Shown here in pieces: positions 1 to 8,545 of a stretch of DNA of 64,000 nucleotides (positions within the stretch are counted from its first letter, which is position 1; every line of letters starts with the position of its first letter). The position numbers and the translations under genes were made by a program. The stretch is from B1 sp034439755. GTDB taxonomy: Bacteria; Bacteroidota; Bacteroidia; UKL13-3. The notes under the pieces were generated by a model. That model had not been told where the DNA came from and searched no databases. It saw nothing but the letters and a program-made list of their open reading frames with translations. The stretch spans positions 1-64,000 of the forward strand of contig JAWXAZ010000008.1 of the NCBI GenBank assembly GCA_034439755.1, read 5' to 3'.

Positions 1-122
1 ATAAGCAAACTTCATGAGAAGCATTTATGCTAATTAATGAAATTAATTTTTGTACTTAAGATGGGTGCAATAACTATAAGCAAACTTCATGAGAAGCATT
101 TATGCTAATTAATGAAATTAAT
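1..122. repeat. 47-bp direct repeat, two copies, 75-bp period
   Basis: Positions 1-47 and 76-122 are identical over 47 bp, beginning ATAAGCAAACTTCATGAGAA. They are separated by 28 bp of unrelated sequence. The second copy ends 25 bp before the stop codon of the DUF423 gene, so the pair lies in that gene's 3' flank. Because the first copy begins at base 1, the array may continue beyond the window. Confidence 0.9.
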
Positions 123-146
123 ATTTGAAAGTTTGTTGTGTATTAA

Positions 147-647
147 CTAGCCTAAAGCCTCAGGAGTGGATTCGCTGCTACTTTTTGAGCGGTGCCTGCG
201 GTGCTTGCTTTTGCTTGGTTTCGATTCCGCGTCTATATCTACTTGTTTTTCTTCTGGCTTAAAGCCTTTAAAAAACAACAACAACCACCCCGAAATAAAT
301 GCTATACCACCCAATGGGGTAATAGCGCCAATTATTCTAAATGAATCGTTGCCCCAAATGTTTCGAGTGGCTAACATGTATAAACTTCCCGAAAAAATAA
401 CAATGCCTGTTACAAATAATCCCAAGGCTATATCGAGTTTCGATTCGTCAAATTTTCTATGACCCAATGATAATACTATGATGGCTAAGGCATGTATCAT
501 TTGGTATCTTACGCCAATGTCGAATGTATTTAACTCGCTTTCGCCAATAAATTCTTTTAAAACATGGGTGCCAAAAGCGCCGAGAATAACGCCTATAGCG
601 GCAATTAAAAAGCCTAAACGTGTATAGATTCGATGTGTATGTTTCAT
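147..647 (-). CDS. DUF423 family small integral membrane protein
   Basis: The 166-residue product has the layout of the DUF423 (YgdD-like) family: about four hydrophobic segments (roughly residues 10-30, 48-62, 70-92 and 103-126), with the characteristic GAFGTH stretch near residue 23 and a GGIAFISGW segment before the last helix. The exact biochemical role of the family is unknown. The C-terminal 40 residues (SKPSKSKHRRHRSKSSSES) are a basic, serine-rich tail beyond the usual family length, probably a disordered cytoplasmic extension. The gene is transcribed away from the DUF3352-like gene that starts at 718, with only about 70 bp between them. The overlapping plus-strand reading frame is rejected as a shadow. 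Confidence 0.85.
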   Translation of the reverse strand: MKHTHRIYTRLGFLIAAIGVILGAFGTHVLKEFIGESELNTFDIGVRYQMIHALAIIVLSLGHRKFDESKLDIALGLFVTGIVIFSGSLYMLATRNIWGNDSFRIIGAITPLGGIAFISGWLLLFFKGFKPEEKQVDIDAESKPSKSKHRRHRSKSSSESTPEALG

Positions 648-717
648 TAGAATTTTGTTCTATATGTGTACAAATTAAAGTGAAGAAATGGGAAAGCCAA
701 ATTAATTTTGAACCGCA

Positions 718-3456
718 ATGATAAATAAGCAGTTATTGAGCATTTTAAGTATAGTAGTGTCTATAGGATTGGCCTTAGGTATTTACTTGTATTTTGCCCA
801 AATAGACGATAAAAATATAAAACCAATACAGATTATTCCAGATAATGCCGCTTTCGTAATTGAATCGAATAACAGCAGTTTGCACCTCAGGCAATTGGCC
901 GATCCAACTTTTATGGACAGGTTAATGGCCAATGAAAATGTGGCAAGTTTCTATGAGCAATTGTCGTTTTACGACAGTTTAATTCAAACAAATGAAACCA
1001 TTTCAAAGTGGTTTAGTCAGGGCCAAGCCTTATACTCTTTTCATGCTTTTAACAACAAGAGCGTTTCCTTTTTTATGGCTGTGCAAACAGCCAGAGAGGT
1101 TGAGCCAAACAATGCACTAGCTTTCTTTCAAGAGCATTTTCCAGGTAGGTTTAAAGTTTCTAAGAGAAAGTTTATGAATGAGGATGTATATGATTTTACC
1201 GATTTTAAGGAGGGTAAAAACTTTAGCATTGCATTCAAAAGCAAACTCATGCTTTTCTCTCCAGATGGCTCCTTGGTAGAGTTGGGACTGATTAAAATTA
1301 ATAAGTTTAACAACCAAGTAATTCCAGAAGATAAATTGTCTTTTGTGAAGAATAGCGGCAATGGTTTAAATGTTTATTTTAATTATAAAAACTTGCCAAA
1401 TTTAGTGCAAAGCACCTTCTCTGAGGAGTACCAAAGGCCATTTACAATATTGGAGAACTTTGCCGAAAGAACGGTGTTTAACTTGGTATTAGACGATGAT
1501 GAAATTGAACTCAAAGGTGCAACGCAAACCCACGAAACAGACTTTCAGTTTTTAGATTTATTGAATGCACAAGCACCTATAAAAAACAACCTGCAATCAT
1601 TGCTGCCCGATGGAATACATTTTGCCTATACACTGGGCTTTAATGGTTATCCATCTTTCTATAAAAACATCAATGAATACCTTTTAAGTAAAAAGCTCTA
1701 TTTACCCTACAAGGCTTATATTGATAGCATTGAAAAGCATTTGCAAATTAGTTTTTCCGAAAAATTGGCCAGTAAGTTTGCCAACCATGCCGCCATTTTA
1801 GCCTTGGATGAGCCTGGGGTTTGGAAAGATAGTTTATACATTCTGGCAATAGAATCTTCTGACCCTACAGGCTTGGAAGTGCTCTTGCAAGAGATGGAAA
1901 AATCTGTAAATAGGAAATATACTACCGACTCCAGTTTGTCTATTATAGACACCGTAAAAAATGAAATCCCAAGGGCTTATTTGGGCGATGCATTTAAGTT
2001 CTACTTCACCGATTTGTTTGAGGGGATGGAAGCTAAGTTTTATATTAAGAAGAATGGATATTTCTTTTTTGCAAACAATGCGAACATCTTATTGGCGTTG
2101 AAAAAGAAATGGGCAGAAAACAAATACTTGGTTCAGCAAGAAAATTACAAAGATTTTGAAGCTAATTTGGCGCCTCATAGCAATTTAGAATTACTTATAT
2201 TCAACGAACATGCTGCAAAATTTGCCTTAAATTTTTTAAACAACAATTGGTTCAGCCTATTAAATCAAAACATGGGCATTGCTAAGCGTTTAAAAAGAAT
2301 TGGGATACAATATGCAGGTAGCAACGATAAAATATTTGCTTCTCAAGTGTATGCGCAGGTAAGCATTAACAAGGCCAATAAAACCGAAGAGGTTTGGAGC
2401 ATTAACCTCGATACAAATTTGCTTACTGCGCCACAGGTTGTTACCAATTACCAATTAGGTACCATGGTGGTTATGGCGCAAGATATGTCTAATCAATTAT
2501 ATATGGTTGATAGGGAGGGGAAGACCCTTTGGAAACAGAAATTGGATGGACCAATTCTCTCGCCTTTCATTGAAATAAATTTATATAACAATGGTAAAAG
2601 GCAATGGATCTTTAATACGTCGAGTTATATCTACTTAATAGGCGATGATGGCTCAAATTTATCTGGATGGCCGGTTTGGATTCCAACTGGAACCAATTAC
2701 CCGGTAACTGTTCTTGATCCAAATTTAGACCGAAACTATCAAATTTTTGCCACAGGCAGGCAGTATAAAATTTCTGGATTTAATACCCAAGGCCGACTCT
2801 TGCCATATTGGAGTCCAAAGGAGGTTTGGCCCAACGTTTCATCGAGTTTGGGTGCGTTTCAACATGCGGGCGAATTGGTGTATTGGTATTTAAACGAAAA
2901 GGGCAGTATTCAGTTCTTAAATAGGCAGGCACAGAAATTAAATTTCTTGAATTTAGATACTTTGTACCAGTTTATTAAGGTGCAAATTGAGGCCATAGAT
3001 ACCGGGCAGTTTCAGCTAATTGGCTTAGACTCGAACCAATTGGTGCAATTGAATTTTTTTAGCACCAGAAGCGCGGTAATTAAGTCGCAAAATGCAATAG
3101 GATATAACCAATTCGAAAAAGTAAATACAGGCTCAAAGCTTTCAAGTTACTTACTTCAAGGTCGAAATCAAGTTGCCTTAGAACAAATGTCTAGCACAGC
3201 AGTCTTCCAACAAACTTTTGAAAATGGCACCATGATTAATCCCAAATGGTTCTTTATTGGCGGGGCTTTTCAACTGGTTTACCAAAATCCAATTAGCTTA
3301 AAACTCCATATTGAAAATACCAAAGGAGTGCCTTACAAACCCTTTCCAATGGATGTTTCTGGTCCGTTCTTAATAGGAAATATTTTTAATGAAGCCGACC
3401 AATGGTTGATTTATGGCGATAATAAAAAGGGATTGCATTTATACCGCATAAAATAA
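718..3456 (+). CDS. Large membrane-anchored DUF3352-like protein with C-terminal propeller-like region
   Basis: A 912-residue protein with one N-terminal transmembrane or signal-anchor segment (about residues 7-27) followed by a long extracytoplasmic part. The start of the mature region (PIQIIPDNAAFVIESNN) resembles the DUF3352-type proteins common in Bacteroidetes. The C-terminal third (about residues 590-900) holds repeated strands with motifs such as GKTLWKQKLDGPI and DDGSNLSGWP, similar to PQQ or WD-type propeller blades. No catalytic motif is visible and the function is unknown. Its stop codon overlaps the start of the next gene by one base (TAATG), so the two are almost certainly co-transcribed and translationally coupled. 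Confidence 0.7.
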   Translation: MINKQLLSILSIVVSIGLALGIYLYFAQIDDKNIKPIQIIPDNAAFVIESNNSSLHLRQLADPTFMDRLMANENVASFYEQLSFYDSLIQTNETISKWFSQGQALYSFHAFNNKSVSFFMAVQTAREVEPNNALAFFQEHFPGRFKVSKRKFMNEDVYDFTDFKEGKNFSIAFKSKLMLFSPDGSLVELGLIKINKFNNQVIPEDKLSFVKNSGNGLNVYFNYKNLPNLVQSTFSEEYQRPFTILENFAERTVFNLVLDDDEIELKGATQTHETDFQFLDLLNAQAPIKNNLQSLLPDGIHFAYTLGFNGYPSFYKNINEYLLSKKLYLPYKAYIDSIEKHLQISFSEKLASKFANHAAILALDEPGVWKDSLYILAIESSDPTGLEVLLQEMEKSVNRKYTTDSSLSIIDTVKNEIPRAYLGDAFKFYFTDLFEGMEAKFYIKKNGYFFFANNANILLALKKKWAENKYLVQQENYKDFEANLAPHSNLELLIFNEHAAKFALNFLNNNWFSLLNQNMGIAKRLKRIGIQYAGSNDKIFASQVYAQVSINKANKTEEVWSINLDTNLLTAPQVVTNYQLGTMVVMAQDMSNQLYMVDREGKTLWKQKLDGPILSPFIEINLYNNGKRQWIFNTSSYIYLIGDDGSNLSGWPVWIPTGTNYPVTVLDPNLDRNYQIFATGRQYKISGFNTQGRLLPYWSPKEVWPNVSSSLGAFQHAGELVYWYLNEKGSIQFLNRQAQKLNFLNLDTLYQFIKVQIEAIDTGQFQLIGLDSNQLVQLNFFSTRSAVIKSQNAIGYNQFEKVNTGSKLSSYLLQGRNQVALEQMSSTAVFQQTFENGTMINPKWFFIGGAFQLVYQNPISLKLHIENTKGVPYKPFPMDVSGPFLIGNIFNEADQWLIYGDNKKGLHLYRIK

Positions 3457-4430
3457 TGATTCCAAAGCGAGCGGTATTTTTACAATCCATTTTCTTTGCC
3501 TCATTGGGTATTTTATTTTTATACCTGAGTTTTCGCAAAACCAATTTCACGAATTTATGGCAGGTGTTTCAAATGGGTAATTATTGGGTGGTTTTACCTG
3601 TATTTTTGGTTTCTATAACAGTCTATATTTCAAGGGTAAAACGCTGGAAATTGTTGTATAAAGCAAGCCAAATTGATGCGCCACAAAGTTACCTATTGGC
3701 TTCGTTGGCAAGTGGGTACCTGGTAAATTTTGCCGTGCCCAGATTGGGCGAAATTAGCAGGGCACTTATCTTAAAACGTTCCCTAAACTACCCCGTTAAT
3801 ATTAGCTTATCAACCATCGTTTTCGAGAGGTTAGCAGATGTACTTTGCTTAGCAATAATTTTGTTTGTGGCATTTTTCTTAGAGTTTATTTATGCAGGTT
3901 CCTTGCTGAACCAATTTACAAACGGAATTAATGTATTCTCTTGGCAAAAATTAGGGGCCATTCTTGTTTTGCTTTTGGGTTTATATCTTGGATATAAGCG
4001 GTTAAAAACAAAACACAATCAAATTAGCAATTGGATAACCGAGCTGGTCGACAACCTCATAAAATTATTGCGAATGCCCAATTTTGGCTGGTTTATTTTC
4101 CATACAGCAATAATTTGGCTGGGATTCTTTTTAATGACCTACCTCTGGTTTTTTATGTTTACCGAATCGGCAAAGTTGAGCATTTACCAAGCTTACCTTG
4201 TAATGGTATTGGGTGTGGTGGCAAGAACACTTCCTATTCAGGCGGGCTCTGCTGGGGCCTACCATTACATTGTGAGCAAGGCCCTCGTGCTATTGGGTGT
4301 TTCGGTAAGCATTGGAAATGCACTGGCAATTGTGATTCATGGTTTTCAAACAATTTTGACTTTGCTTTTTGGCTTATTGGCTTATATTTGGCTTCTTAAA
4401 AAGAGGACTTCAAATCGACAAGATGTTTAG
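3456..4430 (+). CDS. Flippase-like / lysylphosphatidylglycerol synthase transmembrane-region family protein
   Basis: The 324-residue polytopic membrane protein has about eight hydrophobic segments and the family hallmarks of the UPF0104/LPG_synthase_TM group: an RVKRWKLLY segment near residue 62, the NFAVPRLGEISRALIL motif near residue 91, a FERLADV motif near residue 125, and a GSAGAYHY segment near residue 269. Members are MprF-like flippase domains without the synthase domain and are thought to move lipids or lipid-linked substrates across the inner membrane; the substrate here cannot be told. It overlaps the preceding gene by one base, which suggests that the large anchored protein and this flippase-like protein work together. 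The last codons and stop (4419-4430) resemble a sequence near 54886-54895. Confidence 0.8.
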   Translation: MIPKRAVFLQSIFFASLGILFLYLSFRKTNFTNLWQVFQMGNYWVVLPVFLVSITVYISRVKRWKLLYKASQIDAPQSYLLASLASGYLVNFAVPRLGEISRALILKRSLNYPVNISLSTIVFERLADVLCLAIILFVAFFLEFIYAGSLLNQFTNGINVFSWQKLGAILVLLLGLYLGYKRLKTKHNQISNWITELVDNLIKLLRMPNFGWFIFHTAIIWLGFFLMTYLWFFMFTESAKLSIYQAYLVMVLGVVARTLPIQAGSAGAYHYIVSKALVLLGVSVSIGNALAIVIHGFQTILTLLFGLLAYIWLLKKRTSNRQDV

Positions 4431-4520
4431 TTCAAATATTTTTTGAGTTATTGCATATTGGCATTAGCGTTTAAAATGGGTAGCGATAGGTAAAATTCAG
4501 AAAAAGAAAATTTAACAACA

Positions 4521-5750
4521 ATGATGCAATTTAGAAAACAGAAAGATACATTGGTTCAGACCGAAATAAGTAAAATAGCCTTTTATTTGGTGGGCATATT
4601 TTGTTCGCAATTAGGCATTGCCCAAGCACAAAATTTTCCAAAATTGGGCAACGATACTTTATTAGATATTGCCTGTTGGAATGTGGAGTGGTTTGGAAGC
4701 ACAAGCTATGGTCCAACCGACGAAACCACCCAGTATAACAATGTTTTAGCCTTTTTAAACAAAACCGAATTGGATGTAATTGCCCTCGAAGAAATTAGCA
4801 ATCCAAGCACTTACAACACGCTCAGTTTGGCTTTAGGTAGTAAATACGACACCTATATTTCCGACTATTCGCAAACACAAAAAACAGGCATCTATTGGCG
4901 CAAAAGCATGTTCTCTGTGGTGGCTGCCAATACCTATAACCTTTCATTAAATTCGAGCGATAACTATGCCTTTGCTTCTAGGCCTCCCTTGCAAGTTTGT
5001 TTAAAAACAGAAGGTGGCACAAAAACAGATACCATCTACTTTCTGGTGCTTCACATGAAAGCCCAAACCGAAAGCACAGACGCCGGGAGATTTGAGTCGT
5101 ACACACGCCGACAAAATGCCGCCAATGCGCTAAAACTATACCTAGAAACCACTTTAACTGGCAAAAAATATGTGGTTTTGGGCGATTGGAACGACGACTT
5201 GGATGCATCCATTTATAACGCCCTAGAAACACCCTACAAAGGATTATTGAACGCAAATTATACGTTCCCTAGCAATGAGTTAACCATAGGAGGAAAGGCC
5301 AGTTACGCATTTGGTTCAAACATGATAGACCACCTCATGAATAGCAAAACATTGGATTCCTTCTACTATAAAAATTCGGCAAAAGTATTGGATAATGCAG
5401 ACAGCTATTGCAGCGGATTTAGCAACAATACCTCCGACCATTTTCCTGTTTATGCCAATTATAATTGGAAGAAATTAACCACCAAAACTCCAAGTCAGGG
5501 TTTGTTAAAGATTGAATCAATTATGGACATCAAAATCTACCCAAGCCCTGCTTCATCTATGCTTACAGTTAATTGCGACAAGCAAATTTCTAGCCTAGAA
5601 ATGTATAATTCTATTGGTCAGTTAATGCCCATTCGGTCTGAACCAACCCATCAAATTGAAATTGATTTGACAAGTTTTGCAAGAGGTATGTATTACTTAA
5701 AATTGGAAATTCATGGTTGTATAGAAACCAGGCTAATTGTGCTTCAATAA
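4521..5750 (+). CDS. Secreted endonuclease/exonuclease/phosphatase-family protein with T9SS sorting domain
   Basis: The 409-residue product carries EEP-fold motifs in order: IACWNVEWFG (about 50-59), IALEEISNP (about 91-99), LGDWNDDLD (about 220-228) and SDHFPVYA (about 305-312). These supply the metal-binding Glu, Asp and catalytic His of DNase I-like hydrolases. The last 75 residues form a type A T9SS C-terminal sorting domain (YPSPASSMLTV, IDLTSFARGMYYLKLE), so the enzyme is probably exported through T9SS and attached or released at the cell surface. The hydrophobic signal segment starts only at about residue 19, after a hydrophilic extension that encodes one exact copy of the dispersed 15-mer (4551-4565). 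A second exact copy on the opposite strand lies at 5632-5646 in the sorting-domain coding part. Confidence 0.85.
   Translation: MMQFRKQKDTLVQTEISKIAFYLVGIFCSQLGIAQAQNFPKLGNDTLLDIACWNVEWFGSTSYGPTDETTQYNNVLAFLNKTELDVIALEEISNPSTYNTLSLALGSKYDTYISDYSQTQKTGIYWRKSMFSVVAANTYNLSLNSSDNYAFASRPPLQVCLKTEGGTKTDTIYFLVLHMKAQTESTDAGRFESYTRRQNAANALKLYLETTLTGKKYVVLGDWNDDLDASIYNALETPYKGLLNANYTFPSNELTIGGKASYAFGSNMIDHLMNSKTLDSFYYKNSAKVLDNADSYCSGFSNNTSDHFPVYANYNWKKLTTKTPSQGLLKIESIMDIKIYPSPASSMLTVNCDKQISSLEMYNSIGQLMPIRSEPTHQIEIDLTSFARGMYYLKLEIHGCIETRLIVLQ
4551..4565 (+). repeat. Dispersed 15-mer TTGGTTCAGACCGAA, exact copy
   Basis: An exact copy of the iterated motif, read in frame as Leu-Val-Gln-Thr-Glu near the N-terminus of the secreted EEP-family protein. 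Other exact copies are at 5632, 18329, 22818 and 61228. Confidence 0.8.
5632..5646 (-). repeat. Dispersed 15-mer, exact copy in reverse orientation
   Basis: TTCGGTCTGAACCAA on the plus strand is the exact reverse complement of the motif. It lies within the T9SS-domain coding region of the same EEP-family gene as the 4551 copy, about 1.1 kb downstream and in inverted orientation. Confidence 0.8.
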
Positions 5751-5766
5751 ATATTTTGCAGCAATT

Positions 5767-6480
5767 TTAGTCCAAAGTCTTGCTGTGATCCATTACATAT
5801 CTCCAGATTTCCATTACGTCTTCGATGGCTACTTCGTAGGGTTTGTAAATGGGGTTATTGGAAACTAATACCAGTTTTTGGGTTTTGGCAATTTCATTGT
5901 ACACGCGTTTAAAAACAATGCCATCTTCCTTGGTAAGCACAACATAGCATAAGCCATCTTTGAGGCTGGTCCAATCCTCTACATACTCGCAGGTTACATA
6001 AGTCTTATCTTGAATGGGCAACATAGAATCTCCGCTTATTTGAAAACTGCGGTATTTCTTGCGCTTGTCTAAGAAAGGCAGGTTAAATTGTGGCAACTCA
6101 GAAATGTATTTGATATCGGTATAACCGGCAGTATAACCTGCTCGGGCTTTCTCAGATACCAATTCTATGTTGTCTATATTTTCTTGGTTGGTGGTAGTGG
6201 CAATTACCCTTAAATACTTTCCCTTGATATAATCTTCTAGCCCACGTTCTAATTCACCCACCTTCGATTCTGGTAAGCGGGTTAAATCAATGCGCAACAA
6301 GGTATCTAGGCTGATCCTAAAATAATCTGAAATACGCATTGCCATGTCAATAGGAGGCGACGCAATATTATTTTCATAACTATTCAAAACCGAGCGCTTC
6401 GATTCCAAAGCCAAGGCCATTTCTTCCTGACTAAAGTTTTTTCGCTTGCGAAGAAACTTGATGTTGCTGCTTAAATACAT
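5767..6480 (-). CDS. LexA-like XRE-family repressor with S24 self-cleavage domain
   Basis: The 237-residue protein has an N-terminal helix-turn-helix (about residues 5-60, with FSQEEMALALESKRSVLNSYE) and a C-terminal S24/LexA-type domain (about 140-232). The catalytic dyad is visible as Ser152 in SGDSMLP and Lys191 in GIVFKRV. Two Ala-Gly pairs at 114-115 and 118-119 are candidate autocleavage sites, as in LexA, CI and UmuD. It is predicted to bind DNA until DNA damage triggers RecA-assisted cleavage. A palindrome GTTAATnnnATTAAC lies upstream of it, of the dinB gene and of the dnaE-type gene, so it is the natural candidate for an autoregulated repressor of all three. An inducer other than RecA filaments is possible. 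Direct evidence of binding is lacking. Confidence 0.88.
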   Translation of the reverse strand: MYLSSNIKFLRKRKNFSQEEMALALESKRSVLNSYENNIASPPIDMAMRISDYFRISLDTLLRIDLTRLPESKVGELERGLEDYIKGKYLRVIATTTNQENIDNIELVSEKARAGYTAGYTDIKYISELPQFNLPFLDKRKKYRSFQISGDSMLPIQDKTYVTCEYVEDWTSLKDGLCYVVLTKEDGIVFKRVYNEIAKTQKLVLVSNNPIYKPYEVAIEDVMEIWRYVMDHSKTLD

Positions 6481-6540
6481 ACTTGTTTTATTTTATGCTA
6501 TATATCTGGTCAAAATCCTTTAAATCAAGCGCAAGATAAA

Positions 6541-6557
6541 CAATGTTATTTACATTG
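6541..6557. promoter_or_regulatory. Inverted repeat upstream of the XRE-S24 repressor gene
   Basis: CAATGT-TATTT-ACATTG is a perfect 6-bp inverted repeat about 60 bp upstream of the repressor start at 6480. It is close to, but different from, the shared 15-bp operator at 6568-6582. It may be a second autoregulatory site. I did not find it in front of dinB or dnaE. Confidence 0.4.
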
Positions 6558-6567
6558 TCAAGTATGT

Positions 6568-6582
6568 GTTAATTATATTAAC
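6568..6582. promoter_or_regulatory. Shared operator copy 1 (upstream of XRE-S24 repressor)
   Basis: GTTAATTATATTAAC, a perfect GTTAAT-N3-ATTAAC palindrome lying 87 bp upstream of the repressor start codon. The same palindrome with a different 3-bp spacer stands in front of dinB (7248-7262) and the dnaE-type gene (11890-11904). Binding by the XRE-S24 protein is inferred from this co-occurrence. Confidence 0.65.
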
Positions 6583-6719
6583 AATAAAAGTCGCGAAGAA
6601 AATGCCTATTCCTAGCAAAATATGGGTGTAAAGAAGCGAAAAGTATTTTAAAAAAAAATTGGCAGGACTAATTTAATTTGTTCATAATTTCAAAAGAACC
6701 AAATTATGGGCGGCAATTA

Positions 6720-7178
6720 TTATTCGATGTTCAATTTTAAAATTTCCTTAATAATATTATCTGCTATGCAAAAATCTATCAAAATTAATTTTTCTATCAA
6801 AGATTTTATCTTATCAATAATTGCCGTTTGCTTTGCTTTATGAATAACTCCGAGTGCTCCAGTAATGTTGAATTTCAATTTGGTTGCAAGTTTTCGGGCT
6901 TTCAAATCATCCAATAAAAGTAATACGTCATCGAACTCAAAAGCCAATGCCAATGCACTTGCTTCTCCATAGTCAACTTGTGTATTAAGAAAGGCCTGAT
7001 ACTTTTTATCTGATGTAGATTGAGTTTTGATCAAATTAGGTAAAACTTCGCCAAATTCACCTGCAATCTCAGCAGTTGTAATCAAATTCACCATAAACTT
7101 ATATAAAAGATTAAATTCATCCATACTATGAAAAAGTATCAGTGGTGACATAAATGATTTTTCAACGGTTGAGACCAA
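6720..7178 (-). CDS. Orphan DUF3368-like PIN-domain protein, N-terminus altered, probably degenerate
   Basis: The product resembles the DUF3368/PIN family of VapC-like RNase toxins: SPLILFHSMDEFNLLYKF near the N-terminus, YGEASALALAFE (about 69-80), a DDLKARKLA acidic motif (about 89-97) and TGALGVIHKAK (about 106-116). Family members normally begin with a VSDTSPLI-type strand that provides the first catalytic Asp. Here the sequence before SPLI reads MVSTVEKSFM, so that Asp is missing. No upstream ATG exists in this frame before a stop, leaving a TTG start at 7178 or the internal ATG at 7151. The usual antitoxin partner (UPF0175) is absent: the space up to dinB holds only the operator region. 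It is likely a relic inserted between repressor and dinB, although an active divergent toxin cannot be excluded. Confidence 0.6.
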   Translation of the reverse strand: MVSTVEKSFMSPLILFHSMDEFNLLYKFMVNLITTAEIAGEFGEVLPNLIKTQSTSDKKYQAFLNTQVDYGEASALALAFEFDDVLLLLDDLKARKLATKLKFNITGALGVIHKAKQTAIIDKIKSLIEKLILIDFCIADNIIKEILKLNIE

Positions 7179-7247
7179 ATATAATATGTTTTTCTTTTCT
7201 TCAATTGCATTTCAAAAATATAATGTTATATTAATTGACGTAAAATT

Positions 7248-7262
7248 GTTAATATTATTAAC
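7248..7262. promoter_or_regulatory. Shared operator copy 2 (upstream of dinB)
   Basis: GTTAATATTATTAAC, the same GTTAAT-N3-ATTAAC palindrome, ends 40 bp before the dinB start codon. This is a position suited to blocking RNA polymerase. Related copies are at 6568-6582 and 11890-11904. Confidence 0.65.
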
Positions 7263-7302
7263 TTAGTGTTCTTTTTTAAGTTGTTATGTAAAATTTAGTA
7301 AA

Positions 7303-8448
7303 ATGTCACGCACAATTGCACACATGGACCTCGATACCTTTTTTGTATCGGCCGAACGCTTAGAGAATTCTGCCCTTAATGGGAAGCCCGTTATTATTGG
7401 GGGCTTTGCGGATAGGGGCGTTGTGGCTAGCTGTAGCTACGAGGCACGTAAGTTTGGCGTACATTCTGCCATGCCAGGTAAATTGGCCCGCAGACTTTGT
7501 CCTCAAGCCATCTGGATTAGAGGCGATATGGATAAGTATAGCCGCCTATCTCATCTGGTAACAGAAATTATTGAAGAGGCTGCTCCATTAGTAGAAAAGG
7601 CTTCAATAGATGAGCATTACTTAGACGTAACTGGCATGGATCGCTTTTTTGGCACCCAAAAATGGATGCACGAGTTGCGTCAACGCATCATCAAAGAATC
7701 TGGCTTGCCAATCTCCTTTGGCTTATCCGTAAATAAAACCGTCTCTAAAATAGCCACAGGTGAAGCAAAACCTAATGGGGAAAAAGAAGTACAACAACTA
7801 GCCGTAAAACCTTTTTTGTTTCCGCTATCTATCAAAAAAATACCTGGCATTGGCGATAAATCATACCACACCCTGCGCGATATGGGTATTGTTTACATTG
7901 AAACCTTAGCCAATATGCCCCCCGAACTAATTGGTAAAGTGATGGGTGAAAATGGAAAGGTGATTTGGGAAAAAGCCAATGGAATAGATGCGCGTCCGGT
8001 ACAACCTTATAGCGAGCAAAAGTCAATTGGATCAGAACGAACCTTTGAAACCGATACCACCGACATGAAATTTTTGCATGGCGTACTGTCCAAAATGGTG
8101 CAAGATGTATGCTTTGATATGCGCAAACAAAATAGGCTTTGCGCCACGGTTACTGTAAAAATTCGCTACTCAGATTTTCATACCCATACCATGCAAACCC
8201 GTGTACCGTATACCTCTTACGACCATGTGATTTTGGAAGCTGCAAAGAGCTTGTTAAATAAGGTGTACGACAGGCGCTTGCTCATTAGGCTTATTGGCGT
8301 AAAAGTGAGTAATCTGGTTTATGGCGCACAGCAAATAGACCTTTTTGAAGACAGCGAATCAATGGTTAAACTCTATCAAGCTTTGGATCAAATAAAGCAT
8401 TGGTACGGAAAAAAAGCGGTAGGAAAGGGAGTGGGGAAATCAGAGTGA
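7303..8448 (+). CDS. dinB: Y-family translesion DNA polymerase (DNA polymerase IV type)
   Basis: The 381-residue protein has the Y-family order: metal-binding MDLDTFFVSAE (residues 8-18, Asp9), the CSYEARKFGVHSAMP fingers segment (about 44-58), the catalytic SIDEHYLD motif (101-108, Asp103/Glu104), a helix-hairpin-helix thumb (KIPGIGDKSYHTLRDMG, about 178-194) and a little-finger domain. QQIDLF at 343-348 fits the beta-clamp-binding consensus QxxLF. Such enzymes copy past damaged bases with low fidelity. It starts 40 bp after a GTTAATnnnATTAAC palindrome shared with the repressor gene and the dnaE-type gene, pointing to damage-inducible control. The His in SIDEHYLD replaces the usual Ala; this does not affect the acidic residues. 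Confidence 0.93.
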   Translation: MSRTIAHMDLDTFFVSAERLENSALNGKPVIIGGFADRGVVASCSYEARKFGVHSAMPGKLARRLCPQAIWIRGDMDKYSRLSHLVTEIIEEAAPLVEKASIDEHYLDVTGMDRFFGTQKWMHELRQRIIKESGLPISFGLSVNKTVSKIATGEAKPNGEKEVQQLAVKPFLFPLSIKKIPGIGDKSYHTLRDMGIVYIETLANMPPELIGKVMGENGKVIWEKANGIDARPVQPYSEQKSIGSERTFETDTTDMKFLHGVLSKMVQDVCFDMRKQNRLCATVTVKIRYSDFHTHTMQTRVPYTSYDHVILEAAKSLLNKVYDRRLLIRLIGVKVSNLVYGAQQIDLFEDSESMVKLYQALDQIKHWYGKKAVGKGVGKSE

Positions 8449-8451
8449 GAA

Positions 8452-8542
8452 TTGTCCATAGACGATAGACCATGGCAATTGGTTTATTGAAAGGAAATTA
8501 AATCAATGATTAACTATCAAAAAGTACTATGTACTATGGACC
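8452..8542. repeat. Short palindromic repeat debris downstream of dinB
   Basis: Overlapping imperfect palindromes such as GTCCATAGACGATAGACCAT (8455-8474) and GTACTATGTACTATGGACCAT (about 8524-8544) fill the gap between dinB and the nucleotidyltransferase gene. Similar words recur at 11173-11204 and 11762-11791, each next to a nucleotidyltransferase gene or remnant, so they mark the edges of the accessory islet. Confidence 0.6.
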
Positions 8543-8545
8543 ATT

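Noticed and set aside
166..462. 98-residue plus-strand ORF inside the DUF423 gene
   Set aside because: It is antisense to a recognised family member and shows no independent features.
8027..8041. TTGGATCAGAACGAA in dinB as a copy of the dispersed 15-mer
   Set aside because: It has two mismatches, one of them in the core GACC, and lies in a conserved polymerase stretch (SIGSERTFE). It is not counted.
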